From NCBI GenBank assembly GCA_965222505.1, contig OZ244956.1:1550001-1614000 (forward strand): 64,000 nucleotides of DNA, read 5' to 3'. How positions within the stretch are numbered: the stretch's first letter is position 1; each line of letters begins with the position of its first letter. Shown here one piece after another: positions 1 through 8,436 of this stretch. The position numbers were made by a program, and so were the translations under genes. Under the pieces are notes generated by a model. That model searched no databases. It was not told the origin of the DNA and saw only the letters and a list, made by a program, of their open reading frames with translations. This DNA comes from G965222505 sp965222505 (lineage in GTDB: Bacteria > Bacteroidota > Rhodothermia > Rhodothermales > DATKEJ01).

Positions 1-494
1 GCATGAAAGGACTCAAACTGTTTAGGATCGAATGTTAGCTGTTCTTGGGGAGTAAGCCCTGCAGCAGCAGCTTGGGTGCTGATTGCGTAGACCTCGTCAT
101 CCAATATTCCAACTCGGGCCGCATCGAATGTCCATGATACTCCATTCTTATCGTTCTGGTTTAATCTTATCCTAACAGGAGCTCCATTCTCCACCAGCTT
201 GACTAAATCGCTTTTATTTCCATAAATCGGATCACCATCTCTACCATGCGAATAGACGAGCGTCCACGCTAGAGGGCGATTCTGACGATATCCCTCTACC
301 TGACCCTCAATTTCAGTTATATCGGTCTGTATTTCGCCAAGAGCTGTTCTAGAACTATCAATCGTGTCTACGGTCGTTTTGACAGCTGTAGTTCTCGCTA
401 CACCACCCGCAGTTATCCATGCTACAATGATGGAAGAAACAGCTACAATTATAGCATTGATAATCAATACCTTGTTATTTTGACTTAAAGACAT
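1..494 (-). CDS. Membrane-anchored coiled-coil hypothetical protein (3' end outside window)
   Basis: The frame opens with ATG at 494 and stays open to the window edge, so 164 residues are visible and the C-terminus is missing. Residues about 8-30 form one hydrophobic segment (IINAIIVAVSSIIVAW), followed by a polar stretch with heptad-like spacing (VDTIDSSRTALGEIQTDI) that looks like a short coiled coil, then a soluble part beginning near RPLAWTLVYSHGRDGD. A GAGG motif sits about 10 bases upstream of the start. The gene reads with the array polarity; its attC would lie left of the window. I do not recognise the family; an inner-membrane protein with a periplasmic or cytoplasmic domain is the most that can be said. 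Confidence 0.7.
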   Translation of the reverse strand, partial: MSLSQNNKVLIINAIIVAVSSIIVAWITAGGVARTTAVKTTVDTIDSSRTALGEIQTDITEIEGQVEGYRQNRPLAWTLVYSHGRDGDPIYGNKSDLVKLVENGAPVRIRLNQNDKNGVSWTFDAARVGILDDEVYAISTQAAAAGLTPQEQLTFDPKQFESFH

Positions 495-647
495 CGGACG
501 AACCTCAGTATGTTAGTTACTTGATGACCCAGAATTGACTCATTATTGTGACTGCATTAAATATTACAAAATATTCCAAAACAAACAAATATGAGACTCC
601 TCGTGAGAAGCATGCAAATAGAGAGACAAGTTGACCGTTCGTGTGCC

Positions 648-774
648 TTATAACGGCCCAAGTTCAGCCGACCCGGGCTGAGGGCAAAACTTACGAAGTC
701 GTGCAGAAAGTCGCACGTTCCCAGTCGCCAGCGCCGAACCTAACGCCCTGGGTCGGCTGGAACGGTTGTTATAC
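648..774 (-). other. attC site 1
   Basis: Imperfect dyad of 127 bp. The left box GTTATAAG-type (TTATAAC on the plus strand) and right box GTTATAC enclose complementary arms (CAGCCGACCCGGGC left, GCCCTGGGTCGGCTG right) around a variable loop. On the minus strand the start TAACAACCGTTCCAGCCGAC aligns closely with the left arm of classical attC sites (TAACAATTCGTTCAAGCCGA), including the extra C after GTT, which fixes the polarity as minus. Cassette junctions fall between TAA and C of the left box. Confidence 0.9.
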
Positions 775-957
775 GCCATAGCTCCACGAAATAATCCTGA
801 CCGAGTCAGCCATACACTTCGAAGCCTAGCACTGCTTCCACCTTGGCTTCATACTCCGATGAATCGTATCTTAAACTTCGTGTGCCGACGGAAACGGCTA
901 CCAAGGAAGAAACCTTGGAACACTGGATTATACCGCATAAGATGAGAGACCAATATC

Positions 958-1326
958 GTGGTGGAAAAAGACTTACAATGGACATATGAAGAGCTTATTC
1001 TTGCTCTGAACTGCTATCTGCAGATGAAAACTGAAGGCCGTCGCCTCAAGCCTTCTGACCATGAAGCGCAAGACCTAAGCACTCAACTCAAGAATCTACG
1101 CATACACTCAGAGGAATCCAGAACAGATTCCTTTCGCAGTCCAGATGCAGTCTCTATGCAGGTAAACGGGTTTTCGCAATACGACAATGAGGCTCCCTTC
1201 CGGGCTAGACCAACGGGTGGTTCACGAAATAAATATGTCTGGCGCATCTATTCAAACGAACCAGATGCCGCAGCAATCATGGCCAAAGCCGTTCTCAAGG
1301 CCTTTAGCGGAAGAGATGCAGAATAG
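958..1326 (+). CDS. Orphan N-terminal domain of McrA/HNH-type restriction proteins
   Basis: 122 residues from GTG 958 (an alternative GTG follows directly at 961). The pattern WTYEELILALNCYLQ near the start, LSTQLKNLRIHSEE in the middle and FRSPDAVSMQVNGFSQYD about residues 62-79 matches, from memory, the N-terminal domain that precedes HNH nuclease domains in many 5-methylcytosine-dependent or McrA-like endonucleases. Here the chain stops after this module, with no HNH motif downstream, so it is a stand-alone or truncated form. It shares the cassette with the zinc-finger-like gene at 1418-1915, 91 bases downstream, on the strand opposite to the array polarity. Function unknown; a regulator or remnant of a restriction gene are both possible. 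Confidence 0.6.
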   Translation: MVEKDLQWTYEELILALNCYLQMKTEGRRLKPSDHEAQDLSTQLKNLRIHSEESRTDSFRSPDAVSMQVNGFSQYDNEAPFRARPTGGSRNKYVWRIYSNEPDAAAIMAKAVLKAFSGRDAE

Positions 1327-1417
1327 ACGAAGGCTTATCCGACAGCCAGTGCCGCTGGACAAGTGAAACATTAAACCGAAAACACCGCGTGCATAAGCAC
1401 GTGGGAGTCTATTGAGC

Positions 1418-1915
1418 ATGAAAATGACACGAAAGAAGAATAAGGTCAGATTTGGAGCCTTACCACCCATTCATCACTTTATGCTCAATCCCTATCCCGA
1501 GATGCGACTCACAAGCTGCCCTTGGTGTCATGAAAAGACCGGTCAACGAAAACGGCCTTTATTGATTCATATTGAACCGCAAACGATGATTGCGCTCAAC
1601 TACACCAATCGCTTTTGCAAAGCATGTGATTTGCTCATTGGCCATAAGCACGAAATCGAGCACTACTTGACGGAGATGTTTGCGAGGATGAATCCGTCGA
1701 TTATTGGCAATCCCTATCTGATCTTCGCAACGGTCAAGCGAAAGGCTTGGCAGACGGGGATGCGTCAATCGATAGGAGTTCAGCAGATGCGCGCCCATGT
1801 GAGTGATTTCAAGAGTTATCAGGAACTGCGGATGACCCAAGGGGGCTGGTGTGAGGAAGGCCAAGAGCCGCCGTTGATGGAACCGCCCGAGCCGAGAGTA
1901 TGGGTCAAGCGTTAA
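1418..1915 (+). CDS. Conserved hypothetical protein with two CxxC zinc-finger-like motifs
   Basis: 165 residues from ATG 1418 (TTG 1412 and ATG 1424 are alternatives). Two cysteine pairs, CPWC (about residue 35) and CKAC (about residue 69), frame a segment with IALNYTNRF and are followed by LLIGHKHEIEHYL, suggesting a small treble-clef or zinc-ribbon fold. I have a general memory of similar short proteins (CPxC...CxxCDLLI.HK.E) in cyanobacteria and Chloroflexi annotated as hypothetical. The C-terminus is proline and tryptophan rich. It is the second gene of this cassette and is followed by a hairpin at 1913-1946. No function can be assigned. Confidence 0.65.
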   Translation: MKMTRKKNKVRFGALPPIHHFMLNPYPEMRLTSCPWCHEKTGQRKRPLLIHIEPQTMIALNYTNRFCKACDLLIGHKHEIEHYLTEMFARMNPSIIGNPYLIFATVKRKAWQTGMRQSIGVQQMRAHVSDFKSYQELRMTQGGWCEEGQEPPLMEPPEPRVWVKR

Positions 1916-1946
1916 GGGGAGGGACCATCCCCCCGCTTTAACCGCT
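1913..1946 (+). terminator. GC-rich hairpin after 1418-1915 gene
   Basis: GTTAAGGGGAGGGA, loop CCA, then TCCCCCCGCTTTAAC forms a strong stem directly at the stop codon. There is no long T-run, so a rho-independent role is only plausible. The remaining ~145 bases up to attC 2 show nothing I can name. Confidence 0.4.
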
Positions 1947-2091
1947 ACTAGGTGTTGGGCTATCTCCAAATCGCTTAGGGCAAGTTGTGATGTCAGCCTG
2001 TTTTAGCTGAGCTTGTTTGTTGCTAGCTGTGGAAAACTCTCTTCTGAGAGACCAGGACTGCCAATGCTTTTTTTCGTAGCGCGGCGATGGC

Positions 2092-2474
2092 GTATAACGG
2101 CCCAAGTTCAGGCGCACACGGGCTGAGGGCAGAAAATATATAACGGCTGCAAAACACACTGGCCAGATACGGACAATAACCCTAACGCCCTGGGTCGCCT
2201 GGTACGGTTGTTATGTGGCTAAAGACAGACGCGATACGAAACTTACCAACAAACCACAGCTATATCCAACCGGCACCCTTTTCAATGCCAAACCGCCGGA
2301 TGGCGAGATGACGAGACAGACGGCCCCAGGGACAATAAGCCCACTGCCAACCGGCACCTGATCAAAGACACCACTGGGCCGGCGAGGCCGTCAAGACGGC
2401 CCAACCAACCGAAGCCGCAACACTTGGTTGAGGCAGGCAAAACACCAATGCCGATCCCAAGCGGATGGCGTGCC
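2092..2474 (-). repeat. Family B cassette (copy 1; attC 2 at 2092-2216)
   Basis: First of seven copies of a short cassette. The body begins TTATGTGGCTAAAGACAGACGCG and ends GGATGGCGTGCCACATAA, so its two ends form an inverted repeat that places ATG and TAA in the R boxes on both strands. Relative to the copies at 24001 and 61061 this one has an extra base near 2278 (CCCTTTTCAA against CCCCTTCAA), which breaks the plus-strand 88-codon frame; the minus-strand frame from 2476 also differs. Sequence is conserved better than any one reading frame. attC arms are of the AGGCGCACACGGGC type. Confidence 0.75.
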
Positions 2475-2598
2475 ACATAACGGACAAAGTTCAGCCGACC
2501 TGGGCTGAGGGAAAGAGACCTAAATCGTGCAGAAAATCACTCGCCTGGGTGCGGCTGCAACGACTCGCGCCCTGGGTCGGCTGCAACGGTTGTTATAC
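2475..2598 (-). other. attC site 3
   Basis: Boxes ACATAAC and GTTATAC with arms CAGCCGACCTGGGC / CCCTGGGTCGGCTGCAACG. Its cassette body is the toxin-antitoxin pair at 2737-3289; the body starts TTATACGCCATAG and ends GATGGCGTATAA, a matching inverted repeat. Confidence 0.88.
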
Positions 2599-2736
2599 GC
2601 CATAGTAAGCTGACAAAATCCAGAATATGCACTGTGCACCTTGCTAAACCCACAGGCCCAAAGCTATGGCCCTCGCCTGACCCCCTGAATCTATTTCATC
2701 TCCCAGGCGTTTCTCCCTTTCCCAAACAGCAATGCT

Positions 2737-2958
2737 ATGAAACCGGAAGATGTCTTTATCTCGGACCCGGAAATCCTGGGGGGAACGCCTGTGTTCAAGG
2801 GCACCCGCGTCCCCGTAGATTCCCTGCTTGCCCATCTCAAGGCGGGGGTTCGGCTCGATGAGTTCCTTGATGATTTCCCTAGTGTAAGCCGCTCACAAGC
2901 TGAGGCCTTTTTGGATTTAGCTAAACAACTCTTGGTCGATAATGCGCGTGCTGCTTGA
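2737..2958 (+). CDS. DUF433 antitoxin
   Basis: 73 residues. The signature ILGGTPVFKGTRVPVDSLL (residues 13-31) is the hallmark of the DUF433 family, small winged-helix proteins that act as antitoxins and repressors of an adjacent DUF5615 toxin. The C-terminal half (FPSVSRSQAEAFLDLAKQLL) matches the helical end of the family. Its stop overlaps the downstream gene by 17 bases, implying translational coupling. One of three such pairs in this array (others at 33510-34117 and 49352-49935), and the only cargo of its cassette. Confidence 0.88.
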   Translation: MKPEDVFISDPEILGGTPVFKGTRVPVDSLLAHLKAGVRLDEFLDDFPSVSRSQAEAFLDLAKQLLVDNARAA

Positions 2959-3289
2959 CGAGCACATCCCTCGCAAACTCAAATGGCGATTCAAGTCGAG
3001 ATTGAGGTCAAACGAGCCAGTTGAGGTTATAACGGTACCCGAACGCGGATGGAATGGCCTGAAAAATGGGGCTTTGCTGCGCAAAACCGCACCTGAGTTC
3101 GACGTATTGGTTACGATGGATACGGGTATCAAGTACCAACAAAACCTGAGGGCATTACCTTTAGGCTTCATTCTTCTATCGGCCCCGACAAATCAATACG
3201 CGGACTTGCTGCCGTTGATGGCACAGACCAACGAGGCATTGGATAGAATTCAGCCGGGTGATATCGTCGAAATAGGACCCGCTCGGTGA
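2942..3289 (+). CDS. DUF5615 PIN-like toxin
   Basis: 115 residues beginning MRVLLDEHIPRKL, the conserved first strand with an acidic residue of the DUF5615/Mut7-C PIN-like nuclease family. A second acidic cluster (FDVLVTMDTGIKYQQN, about residues 53-68) carries the expected D of the active site, followed by the strand LGFILLSAP. Proteins of this family are putative RNases controlled by a DUF433 partner. The start lies inside the upstream antitoxin gene. About 170 bases of unrecognised sequence follow before attC 4. Confidence 0.87.
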   Translation: MRVLLDEHIPRKLKWRFKSRLRSNEPVEVITVPERGWNGLKNGALLRKTAPEFDVLVTMDTGIKYQQNLRALPLGFILLSAPTNQYADLLPLMAQTNEALDRIQPGDIVEIGPAR

Positions 3290-3462
3290 GTAGGGTCGAA
3301 TGACCTCGCCTCAGACGAGCAGAAAGAAAGGAATTGGGATTGTGATTCAGAGTATGCTTTGGTTTTATTCGGAGGCTGCACAAGTTTACGTCTATGGGAT
3401 TCCCCCTGCTCCGAAAGAGAGAAAAGGGCGGCAGTAAGAAGGTGTCATAGCGCGGCGATGGC

Positions 3463-3586
3463 GTATAACGGCCCAAGTTCAGCCGACCTGGGCTGAGGGG
3501 ATGCCATCAAAGCCGTGCACAAAGTCACTCGCCTGGGTGCGGCTGCAACAGCCAACGCCCTGGGTCGGCTGGAACGGTTGTTATGC
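3463..3586 (-). other. attC site 4
   Basis: Boxes GTATAAC and GTTATGC, arms of the CAGCCGACCTGGGC type. Its cassette (to 8293) has been invaded by IS21-like and IS982-like elements. The 110 bases between this site and the IS21 hold a minus-strand open frame whose stop TAA lies in the right box (ending NLVKIGPSNYGA), perhaps the last part of a gene cut by the IS21; I could not restore a longer frame across the element. Confidence 0.88.
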
Positions 3587-3937
3587 GCCATAATTGCTTG
3601 GGCCAATCTTGACCAAGTTCAGCCGCACGCCTCGGGGCACATACAACACAGCCGCTCCGGCGTTCTCCTTCACCTGAGCACCTTCGATTCTGTACACTGC
3701 ATATTCCGACACATCTCGTCCAGTGATTCCGATTGATCCCGTCCACCGATTCCGACGCATCTCGTCCAGTGATTCCGATTGATCTCGTCCACTAGCCAGA
3801 CGGTGTGACAATCTTGGCAACTGGAGCATCAGAGACGAACCAACGACGCTGACAAACTCCGCTGATTCACAGCGGTTATGTGCATGGTCTTGTGTACCCG
3901 GCCCCCGGCCGGTGCCTTTCACTAACCATGCCTCATC

Positions 3938-5644
3938 ATGCCGACTCCGCGTTTGTCTATGCGTAAGATCAAAGAGATTCTTCGACTCAAGTATCAATGC
4001 CAACTCAGCCATCGAAAGATTGCCCAATGCCTAGGGACATCGCATTCGACCATTGGCGATTATGTCCGACGTGCGGCTATCGCCGGATATACATGGCCCC
4101 TGCCGGAGTCGCTCACCGAAGCAGAACTTGATGCCCAGCTTTTTAAGCCCAATACAACCAATACTAAACGACCTACGCCGGATTGGGTCTGGGTACATAA
4201 AGAGCTACGTGGCAAAGGCGTTACCTTGGCGCTCTTGTGGCAGGAGTACAAGCTGCAATATCCTGATGGCCTGCAATACAGCAGGTTCTGTGATTACTAC
4301 CGTAGCTGGCGCGGACAACTCGACCTGGTCATGCGACAAGATCACAAGGCCGGTGAGAAGCTCTTTATCGATTATGCGGGCATGACCGTCGGGGTCATTG
4401 ATCCGCAAACAGGCCAAGAGCGTCAGGCCCAAGTCTTTGTGGCCGTGCTCGGAGCCAGCAACTATAGCTACTGCGAAGCAACATGGACACAATCTTTGCC
4501 AGATTGGATGGCCTCACATGTTCGGGCCTTTGCCTTTTTTGGTGGTGTACCAGAACTCGTTATCCCGGATAACCTCAGATCTGGCGTTGACAAAGCCCAC
4601 CGATATGAACCGGAACTCAACCGGACGTATGCTGACCTAGCCCAACATTATGGCGTGGCCGTCATGCCAGCACGGGTACGTAAACCTCGTGACAAAGCCA
4701 AGGTCGAAGCCGGCGTTGGCATCGTAGAACAACAGATCTTGGCCCCGCTTCGCCACCGACAGTTCTTCAGTCTTGATGACCTCAACGATGCTCTAGCCGA
4801 AGGCCTTCAACGGCTCAATGAACAACCCTTCCAAAAACTGCCTGGTTCACGTCGAACGCAGTTTGAACAGTTCGACCAACCGGTGCTCAAGCCGCTGCCC
4901 GAACAGCCATATCTATACGCAGAATGGAAGAAGGCCCGTGTCAACGTCGACTGCCATATTGAGCTTGACCGACATTACTACAGTGTGCCGTATCAACTGG
5001 TTAAAAAACAGTTGGATGTCCGATATAATGCCCACACCGTTGAGTGCTTCCATAAAGGAACTCGGGTAGCCTCGCATCTACGCAGTCCTTATCAAGGTCG
5101 CCACACCACCAATAAGGCCCATTTACCACGTTCGTTCCGCGAATATGCCAGTTGGACACCCGAGCGGATCATGGATTGGGCGGCCAAGATCGGCCCACAT
5201 ACTCGGCAATGGACACAAAAGGCCATCGAATCACGTGCCCACCCCTTGCAAGCCTATCGCAGTTGCTTGGGCGTGTTGCGGCTGAGTAAAGCCTATGGGT
5301 CAGACCGGCTGGAGGCCACCTGCCGACGGGCTCTAGCTCTACAAAGCTATAGTTATCGATCCATTGAGTCGATTCTAAAAAAAGGCCTTGACCAACTCCC
5401 TTGTGAACCCACTACTGAAGAATTACCCCCGATCCAACACCGCAATATTCGTGGGCCGGGCTACTACCGTCGAGAACCCACTGAGCCTCAGTGGGCGACC
5501 CCTAACCCGTCGTCACTGCTGGAATCCGGCATAGCTACAGGTGATGGCACAACCTTAGAGGTGTATGCTACAACATCCAACCTTCGACAAACTCCAACGA
5601 CTGCGACTAACCGGCATGATCGCGGCCTGGAAGGAACAGAGTGA
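3938..5644 (+). CDS. istA: IS21 transposase IstA
   Basis: 568 residues. An N-terminal helix-turn-helix (HRKIAQCLGTSHSTIGDY, about 26-43) is followed by an rve-type DDE integrase core with D145 (KLFIDYAG), D211 (VIPDNLRSG) and E257 (DKAKVEAGVG), in family spacing. The C-terminal part after about residue 330 contains the Mu-transposase-like beta domain (HIELDRHYYSVPYQL). Its 3' end overlaps istB by 80 bases, an arrangement seen in this family. It catalyses strand transfer with help from IstB. No lesion is visible. Confidence 0.93.
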   Translation: MPTPRLSMRKIKEILRLKYQCQLSHRKIAQCLGTSHSTIGDYVRRAAIAGYTWPLPESLTEAELDAQLFKPNTTNTKRPTPDWVWVHKELRGKGVTLALLWQEYKLQYPDGLQYSRFCDYYRSWRGQLDLVMRQDHKAGEKLFIDYAGMTVGVIDPQTGQERQAQVFVAVLGASNYSYCEATWTQSLPDWMASHVRAFAFFGGVPELVIPDNLRSGVDKAHRYEPELNRTYADLAQHYGVAVMPARVRKPRDKAKVEAGVGIVEQQILAPLRHRQFFSLDDLNDALAEGLQRLNEQPFQKLPGSRRTQFEQFDQPVLKPLPEQPYLYAEWKKARVNVDCHIELDRHYYSVPYQLVKKQLDVRYNAHTVECFHKGTRVASHLRSPYQGRHTTNKAHLPRSFREYASWTPERIMDWAAKIGPHTRQWTQKAIESRAHPLQAYRSCLGVLRLSKAYGSDRLEATCRRALALQSYSYRSIESILKKGLDQLPCEPTTEELPPIQHRNIRGPGYYRREPTEPQWATPNPSSLLESGIATGDGTTLEVYATTSNLRQTPTTATNRHDRGLEGTE

Positions 5645-6323
5645 ACTCCCCGAGATTGGCCAACTGAGCTTTGAAGAACGTCTCGGCCTCCTAGTCGATC
5701 GTGAACTCACTGAACGCGAATCGCGCAAGCTCAAAAGCCGACTCCGGGCCGCCAAACTTCGGCAACAAGCCTGCTTCGAAGATATTGATTATCAGCATAA
5801 AAGAGGTCTTGACCGCTCCTTGGTCCAGCAACTCGGTACAAGCACTTGGATCCAAAAACGTCACAATGTGCTCATCACCGGGCCGACGGGGATCGGCAAG
5901 AGTTACTTGGCTTGCGCCTTGGCCCATAAGGCATGTTTGAACGGCTTCCGAAGCCACTATTACCGGCTCCCGTCCTTGCTACATGAACTCAAAATCGCAC
6001 GCGGTGATGGCCGCTACAGCCAGTTGATGAAACAGCTGCTCAGGGCCGATGTGCTAGTCTTGGATGACTGGGGCTTGACGACCATCCGGGCCGATGAACA
6101 GCGTGAACTCCTCGAAGTCTTAGAAGATCGCTATGATCGGAAATCAACCATTGTCACCAGCCAGTTCCCGTCGGATCAGTGGTTCGAGACGATGTCAGAT
6201 CCGACGCTGGCCGATGCCATTCTAGATCGGCTCATCCACAATGGCTACAAACTCTTACTTGATGGTGAAAGTATGCGAAAACAGTACAGCGACTTGCTTG
6301 AAAGCGAGCCGTTGCTTACCTAA
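5565..6323 (+). CDS. istB: IS21 helper ATPase IstB
   Basis: 252 residues, normal length for IstB. Walker A GPTGIGKSYLACAL lies at residues 106-119 and Walker B VLVLDDWG at 163-170, followed by the sensor region STIVTSQFPSDQWF; the order matches the DnaC-like AAA+ fold of IstB. It selects target DNA and stimulates IstA. It starts inside the 3' end of istA and ends shortly before the right terminal repeats. Confidence 0.93.
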   Translation: MLQHPTFDKLQRLRLTGMIAAWKEQSELPEIGQLSFEERLGLLVDRELTERESRKLKSRLRAAKLRQQACFEDIDYQHKRGLDRSLVQQLGTSTWIQKRHNVLITGPTGIGKSYLACALAHKACLNGFRSHYYRLPSLLHELKIARGDGRYSQLMKQLLRADVLVLDDWGLTTIRADEQRELLEVLEDRYDRKSTIVTSQFPSDQWFETMSDPTLADAILDRLIHNGYKLLLDGESMRKQYSDLLESEPLLT

Positions 6324-6702
6324 TAGGGTCAGCGTCGCTGCGCTCCGATTAAGTGGACGGCATCAGTCGGATTAAGTGGACGGGATCGTCGGAATATGCA
6401 GTACACCGCGTGGCGGCTGCAACGGCTACGGATGGAGGACTCTCATCAGGGGCAATCTCAATTATTTGCACTTGGCGTGCAAATAGCAATTTATTGATTT
6501 TGATAGGTCAACAGTGTATTCTATTATATTGGCTAAAGAACATCAACTCAGATGACTCATTTTCGCATCGACTTTCTTGAATCCTACGATGACGACTCGA
6601 TTCTTGATGAATTAAAGAGGATTGCCTCCGTCACAGGAAAAGTGACTGTGACAAAGGCTGACATCGAATCACATGGGAGAATTAGCTATTCGCTTATTAA
6701 TA

Positions 6703-7687
6703 ATGCGAATCAAGGGTTGAGAACCCGATAGAGCGCCGAGATGTTAAGAGTGAATCTTCAAACCCTCACTCAAAACACCAAATCGACGCTCTATGGATTG
6801 GCAATATAAGCTTATTGACCTGTTTTTGTTCGTCTCTGATCAACTTGAAGACGGCCTTTGGGTGCACGCCCAGAGATTCAGTAATAACAACAAGCCTGCG
6901 TTCAGCGACCAAGAAGCGATCACGCTTTACTTGTTCGGCATTATGCGTAAACATAGAGAAATAAAAACCATACATGATTACGCTCGGGACCATCTACTCG
7001 ATTGGTTTCCGGCCTTGCCGAGTTATCAGGCTTTTGCAAACCGTGTTAACACACTCGGGTCTGTTTTTCACGCCTTGATTGAACCCATGCTCCGGCAAGC
7101 TGGGCGTAAGCACTTAGTCGAATCGGTCAAGATCTTGGATTCGATGCCGGTGATGCTGGCAAACAACAGTCGAAGCGGTAGTGCCCGTGTGGCCCGTGAA
7201 GTGGCCAACAAGGGCTATTGTAGCTCGAAGAAGACCTATTATCATGGTGTCAAAGTGCATGCCTTGGCCACTCGGAAAAACAAGTCGATTCCCTTACCAG
7301 AGGTGCTGCATATTTCAGCAGCTTCAGAGAATGACTTGAGTTTTGCTCGGCCCTTGTTTGGGTATTTGCAAGACTGCGAACTCTTCGCTGACAAGATCTA
7401 CAGTGACGACAAGCTCAAAGAGCAACTTAAGAAAGAACAGAATGTTACGCTATATACCCCCGTCAAGCGAAAGAAGGGGCAGAAACGTTTGCATTTTGAT
7501 CAGAAACTCGAATCAACGGCAGTGAGTCGGGTGCGACAGCCGATAGAAAGTTTATTCAACTGGATCAATGAGAAAACGGGCATTGAAGTAGCCTCAAAAG
7601 TGCGTTCGACCAAAGGCTTGATGGTTCATGTCTATGGTCGGCTCGCTGCGGCCATGTTCATGCTCGCTTTCTACTCTTGATTCGCAT
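6703..7687 (+). mobile_element. IS982-like insertion sequence, copy 1
   Basis: 985 bp, ends ATGCGAATCAAG / CTTGATTCGCAT as terminal inverted repeats (partial match continues inward), with 5-bp duplications TAATA at 6698-6702 and 7688-7692. The sequence is the same as copy 2 at 27619-28603 as far as I compared it. Confidence 0.9.
6793..7680 (+). CDS. IS982-like transposase (copy 1)
   Basis: 295 residues, the usual IS982 length. N-terminal KPAFSDQEAITLYLFGI and WFPALPSYQAFANRVN, then the catalytic pattern D116 (ILDSMPV), NKGYCSSKKTYYHGVKVHAL, D200 (LFADKIYSDD) and E252 (RQPIESLFNW). These follow the order of the DDE_Tnp_1/IS982 family, though the assignment to IS982 rather than a neighbouring IS5-like group rests on my memory of the family. 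The stop lies at the right terminal repeat. Confidence 0.87.
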   Translation: MDWQYKLIDLFLFVSDQLEDGLWVHAQRFSNNNKPAFSDQEAITLYLFGIMRKHREIKTIHDYARDHLLDWFPALPSYQAFANRVNTLGSVFHALIEPMLRQAGRKHLVESVKILDSMPVMLANNSRSGSARVAREVANKGYCSSKKTYYHGVKVHALATRKNKSIPLPEVLHISAASENDLSFARPLFGYLQDCELFADKIYSDDKLKEQLKKEQNVTLYTPVKRKKGQKRLHFDQKLESTAVSRVRQPIESLFNWINEKTGIEVASKVRSTKGLMVHVYGRLAAAMFMLAFYS

Positions 7688-8293
7688 TAATAAGAGATTT
7701 GGATCACTGAGAAATGCTCTAGAGAAGGCTGGCCTACGGGTAAACCGTTTCATGAATGCCACAGACCTAGAACTCCTAAGTATCTTAGTTGATCTATGGG
7801 AGACAGTGGTTGAAAGAGAAGGACGAACACCACAAAGAAAGGATTTAAAAAAGTACGGCTACCCTGTATCTGGGGATACCTATGTTCGAAGATTCGGTAC
7901 ATGGAAGAAATCTCTAATGAGAGCGTATGAGTCTGTCAACTTTGAAAACGTTGACGAGGAATTGGTTGCTCATCCTTCCCCTAGACGTGTCAGAAAAACT
8001 ATGTCCTTGAGGAAGAGGTTTTTCGTTCTAAAGAGAGACGGCTTTACCTGTGTACTGTGTGGCGCGAATGGGCCTGGAGTGAAACTTGAGGTGGACCACC
8101 GCGTGCCGGTCTCGCAAGGAGGAACTGACCATCTGGACAACCTACAAACCCTATGTTTTGACTGTAACAGAGGGAAACGGGACAGCCTGCTTTGATAAGC
8201 AGTACACCTGTATCGAAAATGGTCATGGTACCACACTAGCAGGATATAAATGAGGAGTCGATCACTGCCATCTCCTCTTCTCGCGGCAATGGC

Positions 8294-8418
8294 GCATAAC
8301 GGCCCAAGTTTAGCTGCGCAGGGCTGAGGGTAGCCCATTTCGGTCGACCGAAAAGTCACTCGCACGAAGTCGCAAGTTAAACCCTAACGCCCTGTGTCGG
8401 CTAGAACGGTTGTTATGT
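8294..8418 (-). other. attC site 5
   Basis: Boxes GCATAAC and GTTATGT; arms TAGCTGCGCAGGGC / CCCTGTGTCGGCTAG, a sub-type shared with sites 6, 33 and 55. Its body is the minus-strand LRR gene, whose stop lies only 19 bases from the right box, the layout expected of a cassette gene reading with the array. Confidence 0.88.
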
Positions 8419-8436
8419 GGCCCAAAGCCACAACGG

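Larger units (their letters stand above)
3698..6400 (+). mobile_element. IS21-family insertion sequence (istA-istB)
   Basis: 2703 bp with perfect 13-bp terminal inverted repeats TGCATATTCCGAC / GTCGGAATATGCA and a 6-bp target duplication GTACAC (3692-3697 and 6401-6406). Internal repeats of the type GATTCCGATTGATCCCGTCC near the left end and GGATTAAGTGGACGGG near the right end are the multiple transposase-binding sites typical of IS21. Both genes are intact. Confidence 0.9.
6552..8195 (+). pseudogene. HNH endonuclease with homing-endonuclease-associated repeats, split by IS982-like element
   Basis: Joining 6552-6702 to 7693-8195 (removing the IS and one TAATA duplication) gives one frame of 217 residues starting MTHFRIDFLESYDDD and reading SYSLINNKRFGSL across the junction. 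The chain has about two copies of a motif like GRTPQRKDLKKYGYPVSG...FGTWKKSLMRA, the HNH-associated helical repeat, then a C-terminal HNH domain: CVLCGANGPG, EVDHRVPVSQGG and LCFDCNRGK. The gene was therefore intact before insertion. The downstream part retains the whole HNH domain and can be read from inside the IS end, but expression is doubtful. Confidence 0.85.
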
